Positions 7,805-12,722 of a DNA stretch of 12,834 nt are shown in pieces. This DNA comes from Casp-actino8 sp040381935 (GTDB taxonomy: Bacteria > Actinomycetota > Acidimicrobiia > Acidimicrobiales > Ilumatobacteraceae), in the NCBI GenBank assembly GCA_040381935.1, contig JBEIGJ010000054.1:1-12834 (forward strand), in the 5' to 3' direction. Made by a program: the position numbers and the translations under genes. The notes below the pieces were generated by a model. It was not told the origin of the DNA and searched no databases. It worked only from the letters and a program-made list of their open reading frames with translations. Each line of letters begins with the position of its first letter. Position 1 is the stretch's first letter.

Positions 7805-8857
7805 GTGAACGTCCTTGCCGATCTGGCGGCGCGGATCCACGCCGCTGGGGGAGCAATTCGCTTCGATGAGTACATGGCCACCGCTCTGTACGGGCACAGT
7901 GGCTTTTACACCTCTGGTACTGGACGAGCCGGACGGCGCGGTGATTTCATCACCAGTCCCGAAGTCGGACCGCTCTTTGGTCAGGTTCTTGCGCGGGCTC
8001 TCGACACATGGTGGGAGGAACTTGGATCCCCCGATGACTTTCGGGTCTACGAGGTAGGTGCCGGACCGGGAACCCTGGCCCGGGCAGTGTTGGCGGCCGA
8101 GCCCCGTTGTTTGGCCGAGGACTCGGGGCGCTACGTCTGCGTCGAGATCTCTGAGACTCAACGAGCCTCCCATCCAGCTGGAGTGTCCTCACTGCGGGAA
8201 TTGCCCTCTGGTGTTCTCACCGGTGTGGTGCTGGCCAATGAGCTGCTGGACAATCTGCCCTTTCGTCTCCTGGTTCATGATGGTCAGTGGCGCGAGGCAT
8301 GGGTTTCGTATCACAACGAGACCTTGAACGAGATCCTGCAACCACTTCGTGCCGATGTGGTGACGCCGTGGCCCGGCACTCTCGGGGCGCGGGTGCCGTG
8401 GCAGGAACAGGCTGCGACGTGGGTGCAAACAATTCGCAACCGACTCAGCGGTCGCATGGTCCTGGTGGATTACATGGTGCCCTCGACGGCGGAACTGGCC
8501 CAACGTCCATGGCGCGATTGGCTGCGCACCTATGTTGGCCACGGCCGAGGTGGCCATTACTTGCGACAGCCTGGTGAACAAGACATCACTGCTGACGTGT
8601 GCTTGGATCAACTGATTGCCATTGCCGGTGAACCCGATGCACTGGGTTCGCAGTCGCAGTTCTTACAACGCTGGGGAATTGACGATCTGGTAGAGCAAGG
8701 TCGGCGGATTTGGTCTGAACAGGCTGCCCGGCCGGGCCTGGAGGCCATGAAGATGCGCAGTCGGATCAGTGAAGCCGAAGCGCTTTTGGACCCCGAGGGG
8801 CTTGGTTCGTTCACCGTGGTGGAGTACGTCGGGCAACGTACACGTACTGCCAACTAG
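7805..8857 (+). CDS. MidA/NDUFAF7-family SAM-dependent methyltransferase (DUF185)
   Basis: The 350-residue protein resembles the DUF185/MidA family. Family marks include RFDEYMATALYG..GFY (19-35), GDFITSPEVGPLFGQVLA (46-63), the SAM-binding glycine loop YEVGAGPGTLARAVL (82-96), ANELLDNLPFRLL (144-156) and the late PGEQDITADVCLDQL block (256-270). Human NDUFAF7, of this family, symmetrically dimethylates an arginine of NDUFS2 (NuoD equivalent) and is needed for complex I assembly (published knowledge). Here the gene sits 22 nt after nuoN, so a role in methylating NuoD is a natural inference, though not shown by the sequence. The start is taken as GTG at 7805, behind GGAAAGGG (7793-7800) at 4 nt; the frame extends further upstream inside nuoN but that part does not resemble the family. 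A soluble cytoplasmic enzyme is expected, with no signal peptide or membrane helix. The stop lies inside a cluster of GTACGT inverted repeats. Confidence 0.88.
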   Translation: MNVLADLAARIHAAGGAIRFDEYMATALYGHSGFYTSGTGRAGRRGDFITSPEVGPLFGQVLARALDTWWEELGSPDDFRVYEVGAGPGTLARAVLAAEPRCLAEDSGRYVCVEISETQRASHPAGVSSLRELPSGVLTGVVLANELLDNLPFRLLVHDGQWREAWVSYHNETLNEILQPLRADVVTPWPGTLGARVPWQEQAATWVQTIRNRLSGRMVLVDYMVPSTAELAQRPWRDWLRTYVGHGRGGHYLRQPGEQDITADVCLDQLIAIAGEPDALGSQSQFLQRWGIDDLVEQGRRIWSEQAARPGLEAMKMRSRISEAEALLDPEGLGSFTVVEYVGQRTRTAN

Positions 8858-8898
8858 AGTTCGCGTACGTCGTCGGGAGCGCGAGAGAGTGATTCTCT
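8824..8898 (+). promoter_or_regulatory. Inverted-repeat cluster between the methyltransferase gene and acs
   Basis: Four six-base arms occur in the order GTACGT (8824-8829), ACGTAC (8836-8841), ACGTAC (8842-8847), GTACGT (8865-8870). They could form two adjacent hairpins with 6- and 17-nt loops, or alternative pairings. A third small hairpin, AGAGA/TCTCT with a 5-nt loop, lies at 8884-8898. The methyltransferase stop codon (8855-8857) falls in the loop of the second hairpin. No T-tract follows, so it is not a typical intrinsic terminator. It may be an operator or a leader structure for acs. The pairing is seen directly; the function is unknown. Confidence 0.4.
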
Positions 8899-8941
8899 GC
8901 CGTGGTTGCGATGAGCGGGACCTTCACCATTGGGAGTAACC

Positions 8942-10909
8942 ATGTCGGATCAAACTCATGAATCAACGCAGGTAAACATTGACGATCTTCTCTTGGAAAG
9001 TCGAATGTTTCCCCCTTCACGCGCCTTCCAGGATCAGTCGTTGGCGGCTGGAACCTTTCTCTATGATCAAGCAGCCCAGGACGACGAAGGGTTTTGGGCC
9101 CGACAAGCAGCGGAGTTGTTGGACTGGGATCAGCCGTGGGAGACCATTGCCGAATGGAACGTCCCCTACGCCAAATGGTTCGTTGGGGGCCGTTTGAATG
9201 CGTCGTTCAACTGTGTGGATCGACATGTCATTGCTGGGGGTGGCGACAAGATTGCCATTCATTGGGAGGGCGAGCCCGGCGATACCCGCACCATCACCTA
9301 TGCCCAGTTACTGGATGAGGTGCAAAAGTTCGCCAATGTGTTGAAGGGTCTAGGTGTCGTCACTGGGGATCGCGTCAATATCTATTTGCCAATGGTGCCC
9401 GAAGCCGTCGTAGCCATGCTGGCGTGCGCGCGCATCGGTGCGGCCCACAGTGTGGTCTTCGGCGGGTTTTCCTCCCAGGCCTTGGCCGATCGGATCAATG
9501 ATGCCCAAGCCAAGGTGTTGATCACCGCTGACGGGGGATATCGGCGCGGTGAGGTCTTCGCTCTCAAACCTGCCGCTGATGAAGCATTGGCCTCGACGCC
9601 CACGATCGAACATGTCATCGTTGTACGACGCGGCGAGAACTCGATTTCGATGCAGGCGGGACGAGATCACTGGTATCACGATCTGATGGCCACTGCCGAC
9701 CCGACCTGTCCGGCTGAACCAATGGATAGCGAGCAACTTCTGTTCTTGCTCTATACCTCGGGCACGACCGGTAAACCCAAGGGCATCATGCACACCACCG
9801 GTGGGTACATGACCCATGTGGCCTACACGCACAAATATGTTTTCGATCTGCACCCCGAAAGTGATGTTTACTGGTGTACGGCCGATGTGGGCTGGATCAC
9901 GGGACACAGTTACATCGTCTATGGGCCACTTGCCAATGGAGCGACCCAAGTCATATACGAAGGTGTACCGAATCATCCCGGCAACGACCGGATGTGGTCA
10001 ATCGTGGCCAAATACGGTGTGACGATTTTCTATACCGCTCCCACTGCTATCCGCACCTTCATGAAGTGGGGAGATGATGAACCGGCCAAGCACGATATGT
10101 CCTCGTTGCGATTGCTTGGTTCGGTGGGAGAACCCATTAACCCCGAAGCTTGGATGTGGTACCGCGACACCATTGGCCGCGGTGAATGTCCGGTGGTCGA
10201 TACCTGGTGGCAGACCGAGACCGGGGGCATCATGATCAGTCCGCTTCCCGGAGCCACAACGTTGAAACCGGGATCAGCGACCTTCCCGATTCCGGGAGTC
10301 AGCGCTGAGGTCGTGGACGATGCCGGACAACGGGTTGATCATGGAGGCGGATACTTGACCTTGACTCGTCCCTGGCCGGGAATGCTGCGGGGCATCTGGA
10401 AAGATCCCGAGCGATTCCAGGAGACCTACTGGAGTCGTTTTCCGGGACGGTACTTTGCCGGAGACGGAGCCAAAGTCGATGCCGATGGCTACTTGTGGCT
10501 CTTGGGCCGGGTGGATGATGTGATGAACGTGAGCGGTCATCGCATTTCGACCACCGAAGTGGAAAGTGCATTGGTCTCTCATCCGGCAGTGGCCGAGGCT
10601 GCCGTGGTAGGGGCGAATGATCCCACCACGGGCCAGGCGATCATTGCCTATGTGACTCTGCGCGGCGGCTCAGATGTGAATGAAAGTGATCTGCGGGCTC
10701 ATGTGGCCAAGGAGATCGGAGCGATCGCCAAACCAAAGTCCATTTTTTTCACCCCAGAGCTTCCCAAGACGCGCAGTGGAAAAATCATGCGTCGGCTCCT
10801 GCGCGATGTGGCCGAGGGTCGCATCTTGGGTGACACGACCACCTTGGCCGATGCCAATGTGGTTCATGAACTGCAACGACGAGCCGCCGCGGCTCCCCAC
10901 GAGGACTGA
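8942..10909 (+). CDS. acs: Acetyl-CoA synthetase (acetate--CoA ligase, AMP-forming)
   Basis: The enzyme activates acetate with ATP to acetyl-AMP and then acetyl-CoA in the cytoplasm. The 655-residue length is normal for Acs. Visible are the adenylate-forming P-loop-like motif YTSGTTGKPKGIMHTTGGY (271-289), VDTWWQTETGG (419-429) whose Trp shapes the small acetate pocket in known Acs structures, YFAGDGAKVDADGYLWLLGR (504-523), the hinge and C-terminal block RVDDVMNVSGHR (523-534), and PKTRSGKIMRR with catalytic Lys614 (608-618). That lysine is the site of inhibitory acetylation in well-studied Acs enzymes, so such control is possible. The ATG at 8942 follows GGGAG (8932-8936) by 5 nt; an in-frame TTG at 8930 overlaps that ribosome site and is unlikely. 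The gene lies 84 nt after the methyltransferase, far enough for its own promoter, though no clear -10/-35 pair was found. It converges with yajQ. Confidence 0.96.
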   Translation: MSDQTHESTQVNIDDLLLESRMFPPSRAFQDQSLAAGTFLYDQAAQDDEGFWARQAAELLDWDQPWETIAEWNVPYAKWFVGGRLNASFNCVDRHVIAGGGDKIAIHWEGEPGDTRTITYAQLLDEVQKFANVLKGLGVVTGDRVNIYLPMVPEAVVAMLACARIGAAHSVVFGGFSSQALADRINDAQAKVLITADGGYRRGEVFALKPAADEALASTPTIEHVIVVRRGENSISMQAGRDHWYHDLMATADPTCPAEPMDSEQLLFLLYTSGTTGKPKGIMHTTGGYMTHVAYTHKYVFDLHPESDVYWCTADVGWITGHSYIVYGPLANGATQVIYEGVPNHPGNDRMWSIVAKYGVTIFYTAPTAIRTFMKWGDDEPAKHDMSSLRLLGSVGEPINPEAWMWYRDTIGRGECPVVDTWWQTETGGIMISPLPGATTLKPGSATFPIPGVSAEVVDDAGQRVDHGGGYLTLTRPWPGMLRGIWKDPERFQETYWSRFPGRYFAGDGAKVDADGYLWLLGRVDDVMNVSGHRISTTEVESALVSHPAVAEAAVVGANDPTTGQAIIAYVTLRGGSDVNESDLRAHVAKEIGAIAKPKSIFFTPELPKTRSGKIMRRLLRDVAEGRILGDTTTLADANVVHELQRRAAAAPHED

Positions 10910-10915
10910 GAATCG

Positions 10916-10933
10916 GCGACGGCTATCAGTCGC
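10916..10933. terminator. Small hairpin at the acs/yajQ convergent junction (possible bidirectional terminator)
   Basis: GCGAC (10916-10920) pairs with GTCGC (10929-10933) across an 8-nt loop that holds the yajQ stop codon. It sits in the 16-nt gap between the two convergent genes, where a bidirectional terminator would be expected. The stem is only 5 bp and no T-tract follows on either strand, so the assignment is weak. Confidence 0.25.
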
Positions 10934-11414
10934 GAAAGTTCTCAAACTGCAGAGGGATACCCATATCTTCAGCCTTCAACGTGGCAATGATGGTCTGCAG
11001 ATCGTCGCGTTTTTTGCCAGTGACCCGAATGGATTCCCCTTGCGTCTGTGAACTTAGACCCTTGGGACCCTTTTCCTTGATGAACTTGTTGATCTCTCGG
11101 GCTTTATCGGACGAGATACCAACTTTGATGGTGACAGTTTGACGCACCGTGTTCTGCGTGGCCTCTTCGACTTTGCCGTAGTCCAAACCGCGCAGTGAGA
11201 CACCTCTTTTGACGAGTCGTTCTTCGAGAACCACTTTCAAGGCATTGAGTCGATCTTCGGAGACCGACTTCATGGTGATGACCAGGTCCTTTTGTTCGAT
11301 CGAGGAGTCGGTGTTCTTGAAGTCGAACCGGGTGGAGATTTCGCGCTGGGCCTGATCCACGGCGTTGCGAACTTCTTGGCGGTCGACCTCGGAGACGATG
11401 TCAAAGCTGGGCAT
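10926..11414 (-). CDS. yajQ: YajQ-family (UPF0234/DUF520) nucleotide-binding protein
   Basis: This is a 162-residue cytoplasmic protein matching YajQ over its full length. It begins MPSFDIVSEVDRQEVRNAVD, keeps the RFDFKN block (29-34) and ends IRVTGKKRDDLQ...LQFENFRD. Family members bind nucleotides; a Xanthomonas homologue is reported to bind cyclic di-GMP and affect virulence genes, but the role in most bacteria is unclear, so no specific function is assigned. The frame is open on the - strand to 11525, but the additional 37 residues are not part of the family; the Met at 11414 gives the canonical MPSFD start. No Shine-Dalgarno precedes it. Instead TACCAT ends 6 nt before the ATG, which suggests a leaderless mRNA. 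It converges with acs (16-nt gap) and is divergent from tRNA-Tyr. Confidence 0.94.
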   Translation of the reverse strand: MPSFDIVSEVDRQEVRNAVDQAQREISTRFDFKNTDSSIEQKDLVITMKSVSEDRLNALKVVLEERLVKRGVSLRGLDYGKVEEATQNTVRQTVTIKVGISSDKAREINKFIKEKGPKGLSSQTQGESIRVTGKKRDDLQTIIATLKAEDMGIPLQFENFRD

Positions 11415-11420
11415 ACGGAA

Positions 11421-11426
11421 ATGGTA
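11421..11426 (-). promoter_or_regulatory. Candidate -10 element (TACCAT) for a leaderless yajQ mRNA
   Basis: On the - strand TACCAT fits the TANNNT -10 consensus and ends 6 nt before the yajQ ATG, placing transcription start at or next to the A of ATG. There is no purine-rich Shine-Dalgarno in the intervening bases. Leaderless transcripts with exactly this geometry are common in actinobacteria. No convincing -35 hexamer is seen at 17-18 nt spacing. Confidence 0.35.
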
Positions 11427-11547
11427 ACGGCTGGGCCCGGCCTGACCGGTCGGATGTGACTGGGTGGGCCTGACAGGATCGTCGACGGACAGCGCTGATG
11501 CTCTCTTGAAGGTGGGGCCCGCCACGTCGGGGCGATACGATCATGAA

Positions 11548-11577
11548 GCGCTGTTGCGGTCCGCAACGGAACAGTGC
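11548..11577. other. Two overlapping, mutually exclusive hairpins in the yajQ/tRNA-Tyr spacer
   Basis: The 200-nt spacer 11415-11615 contains no gene. Within it GTTGCG (11553-11558) pairs perfectly with CGCAAC (11562-11567) over a 3-nt loop. An outer pairing of GCGCTGTT (11548-11555) with AACAGTGC (11570-11577; one G-T pair) uses some of the same bases. The two folds compete for 11553-11555. It lies about 40 nt upstream of tRNA-Tyr and on the divergent side of yajQ. The function is unknown. Nothing else in the spacer was recognised apart from a weak CATAGT (11593-11598) that might serve as a -10 for the tRNA. Confidence 0.35.
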
Positions 11578-11615
11578 GATCTCGCAATTTTCCATAGTGA
11601 ATTCCCCATAATGAC

Positions 11616-11700
11616 GGGTCGGTGCCCGAGCGGCCAAAGGGAGCAGACTGTAAATCTGCCGGCACTGCCTACGTAGGTTCGAATCCTGCCCGGCCCACCA
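11616..11700 (+). tRNA. tRNA-Tyr (anticodon GUA)
   Basis: A class II tRNA with a long variable arm. The acceptor GGGTCGG (11616-11622) pairs with CCGGCCC (11690-11696), including one G-T pair. The D stem is CCC/GGG, and the anticodon stem GCAGA/TCTGC encloses the loop CTGTAAA with GTA at 11650-11652. The T arm is GTAGG-TTCGAAT-CCTGC (11673-11689). The discriminator is A (11697), and CCA is encoded (11698-11700), unlike the other two tRNAs in this window. A TTTTT run follows immediately and may help end transcription. An open frame across it on the + strand is spurious. Confidence 0.97.
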
Positions 11701-11709
11701 TTTTTCTCT

Positions 11710-11773
11710 GGCTATATCTGTTTCTGACTATGTCTGTTTCAGGCTGTCTCTTTGTCTGGTTATCTTTCTCTCA
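11710..11773. repeat. Four degenerate 16-nt tandem repeats downstream of tRNA-Tyr
   Basis: Four consecutive 16-base units can be aligned: GGCTATATCTGTTTCT (11710-11725), GACTATGTCTGTTTCA (11726-11741), GGCTGTCTCTTTGTCT (11742-11757) and GGTTATCTTTCTCTCA (11758-11773). Units 1 and 2 agree at 13 of 16 positions, units 1 and 3 at 12 of 16; unit 4 is more diverged. The array is pyrimidine-rich on the + strand and its last unit runs across the stop codon of the GNAT gene, encoding its last residues. It may be a decayed minisatellite or a termination zone. Confidence 0.45.
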
Positions 11774-12278
11774 AGAGTCGTTGCATGACCACGATGTCCA
11801 GCCAACGGTTGAACTTCCGGGCCACCTCGATTTCCACGCCGATCCGCTGAAAGCCAAGGGCGGCATGCAGGGCCTGGCTGGCGGTTCCCGAGGCCTCGAT
11901 TCGGGCCATCACGCTGTGGAAGCCGGAGTTGGCAGCCACAGTCAAGAGTTCGCTCAAAAGTTGCCGGCCGATACCCCGTCGTGCCCAATCGCGATGGACG
12001 TAGACCGAATCTTCGACTGTCGGCCGGTATGCGGCACGTTCTTTGAAGGGACTCAGGGCCGCAAAGCCCACAATCGCGTCATGGCTGGTCACAGCCACAA
12101 GGGCTGAAAAGGCCCCACTCCGATCGGCGATCCATTGGCGTTGGTCAGCCACCGTCCGGGTCACCAAATCCATGGTGGCAGTGGAGTTTTCCACCTCGTA
12201 GTTGTAGATATCGGCCATAGCGGCGGCATCAGAGTTCGTGGCCAGCCGAACAAGGATCGACTCTGATCCTTCACCCAT
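11760..12278 (-). CDS. GNAT-family N-acetyltransferase, phosphinothricin acetyltransferase-like
   Basis: A 172-residue single-domain GNAT enzyme transferring acetyl from acetyl-CoA to an amine. The pattern is that of the PAT/YwnH/methionine-sulfoximine acetyltransferase group: DIYNYEVENSTATMDL (23-38), GFAALSPFKERAAYRPTVEDSVYVH (split over 71-95), the acetyl-CoA pyrophosphate loop RRGIGRQLL (100-108), GFHSVMARI (119-127), ALHAALGF (136-143) and RKFNRWLDIVVMQ (154-166). Relatives acetylate phosphinothricin, methionine sulfoximine or sulfone; the real substrate here cannot be read from sequence. The ATG at 12278 has GGAG (12285-12288 on the - strand) 6 nt upstream. It converges with tRNA-Tyr and is divergent from tRNA-Thr, thus probably a single-gene unit. 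Its 3' end runs into a 16-nt tandem repeat. A TTGACA-like hexamer lies 84 nt upstream of its start. Confidence 0.9.
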   Translation of the reverse strand: MGEGSESILVRLATNSDAAAMADIYNYEVENSTATMDLVTRTVADQRQWIADRSGAFSALVAVTSHDAIVGFAALSPFKERAAYRPTVEDSVYVHRDWARRGIGRQLLSELLTVAANSGFHSVMARIEASGTASQALHAALGFQRIGVEIEVARKFNRWLDIVVMQRLLRER

Positions 12279-12338
12279 GGCGGGCTCCGGTCGCTGATAA
12301 CGGCCGGGCAGGTTCCCCTTGCTGGTGTTTCCGGACGA

Positions 12339-12370
12339 GTTTCACCGGGGTTTTTTTCATTGTGTCAATG
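12339..12370 (-). promoter_or_regulatory. Candidate GNAT promoter with overlapping palindrome
   Basis: On the - strand a perfect TTGACA (12363-12368) lies within a 13-nt inverted repeat CATTG-TGT-CAATG (12358-12370). The best -10 at 17-18 nt spacing is poor (GTGAAA or TGAAAC), and an A7 tract (T7 on +, 12351-12357) lies between. The palindrome could be a repressor site covering the -35. On the + strand CCGG...CCGG followed by T7 could also be read as a weak terminator, which cannot be excluded. Confidence 0.28.
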
Positions 12371-12413
12371 TAGCGGTGTGAATTTCCCGGTGGGGATGGT
12401 CCCGGCCCGGGGA

Positions 12414-12419
12414 TACACT
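12414..12419 (+). promoter_or_regulatory. Candidate -10 box (TACACT) for the tRNA-Thr/tRNA-Met/tuf unit
   Basis: TACACT fits the TANNNT consensus and lies 34 nt before the tRNA-Thr 5' end, leaving a leader of about 28 nt. The hexamer 17 nt upstream (TGGGGA, 12391-12396) is a poor -35. This is the best candidate I can see in the 175-nt spacer 12279-12453 on the + strand; the downstream part of the leader holds a GC hairpin. Confidence 0.3.
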
Positions 12420-12431
12420 TCTCAACCGGTC

Positions 12432-12446
12432 CGCGGCTCTGCCGCG
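12432..12446 (+). other. GC hairpin just upstream of tRNA-Thr
   Basis: CGCGGC (12432-12437) pairs with GCCGCG (12441-12446) over a TCT loop, ending 7 nt before the mature tRNA-Thr. A similar hairpin precedes tRNA-Met. It may be a pre-tRNA 5' leader structure or processing signal. No T-tract follows. Confidence 0.4.
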
Positions 12447-12453
12447 CTCCTGC

Positions 12454-12526
12454 GCCCTCTTAGCTCAGTCGGTAGAGCATTTCCATGGTAAGGAAAAGGT
12501 CGTCGGTTCGATTCCGACAGAGGGCT
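12454..12526 (+). tRNA. tRNA-Thr (anticodon GGU)
   Basis: The full cloverleaf is visible. The acceptor GCCCTCT (12454-12460) pairs with AGAGGGC (12519-12525). The D stem is GCTC/GAGC. The anticodon stem TTTCC/GGAAA has the loop ATGGTAA with GGT at 12487-12489. The T arm is GTCGG-TTCGATT-CCGAC (12502-12518). The discriminator is T (12526). CCA is not encoded (CAG follows), so it must be added after transcription. It is first in the tRNA-Thr/tRNA-Met/tuf series, 54 nt ahead of tRNA-Met. Confidence 0.97.
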
Positions 12527-12558
12527 CAGCACTCGGCGACGGGTGTGAGTACAACCGG

Positions 12559-12574
12559 GCAGCCAACCGGCTGC
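12559..12574 (+). other. GC hairpin between tRNA-Thr and tRNA-Met
   Basis: GCAGCC (12559-12564) pairs perfectly with GGCTGC (12569-12574) around an AACC loop, ending 6 nt before tRNA-Met. Its position relative to the next tRNA parallels the hairpin before tRNA-Thr. A pre-tRNA processing role is possible. Confidence 0.4.
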
Positions 12575-12580
12575 GCGCCA

Positions 12581-12654
12581 GGCGGCGTAGCTCAGTTGGT
12601 CAGAGCATCCGGCTCATAATCGGAAGGTCATCGGTTCGATCCCGATCGCCGCTA
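12581..12654 (+). tRNA. tRNA-Met (anticodon CAU), elongator type
   Basis: The acceptor GGCGGCG (12581-12587) pairs with CGCCGCT (12647-12653), the outermost pair being G-T. The D stem is GCTC/GAGC. The anticodon stem TCCGG/TCGGA has loop CTCATAA with CAT at 12615-12617. The T arm is ATCGG-TTCGATC-CCGAT (12630-12646). The discriminator is A (12654); CCA is not encoded (CTA follows). It lacks the three consecutive G-C pairs in the anticodon stem and the 1-72 mismatch of an initiator. The body (GGC...GTAGCTCAGTTGGT) resembles known elongator tRNA-Met. An Ile-tRNA with lysidine-modified CAU is the less likely alternative. Confidence 0.93.
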
Positions 12655-12722
12655 CTACAAGTCCAGAACATTCGAAATCACAACTCCTACCCACACAGAC
12701 AGAGCAAAGGAAAGTAAGAACC

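Noticed and set aside
7213..7881. 222-codon open frame on the - strand across the nuoN/methyltransferase junction
   Set aside because: It overlaps two well-supported genes on the other strand and has shadow-like composition.
8930..8941. TTG start for acs four codons upstream
   Set aside because: The TTG overlaps the GGGAG ribosome site that serves the ATG at 8942.
9350..9976. 208-codon open frame on the - strand inside acs
   Set aside because: Antisense to strongly conserved Acs motifs; no family resemblance or ribosome site.
11415..11525. N-terminal extension of YajQ by 37 residues
   Set aside because: The family begins at MPSFD; the extension has no similarity to it and covers an apparent promoter.
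11607..11612. CATAAT as -10 box of tRNA-Tyr
   Set aside because: It is only 3 nt before the mature 5' end, so transcription would start inside the tRNA.
11622..12107. 161-codon open frame on the + strand
   Set aside because: It starts inside tRNA-Tyr and runs antisense to the GNAT gene, which has clear conserved motifs.
12331..12357. CCGG..CCGG followed by T7 as an intrinsic terminator on the + strand
   Set aside because: The stem is 4 bp with a long loop and no + strand gene lies just upstream; more likely part of the GNAT promoter region, though not excluded.
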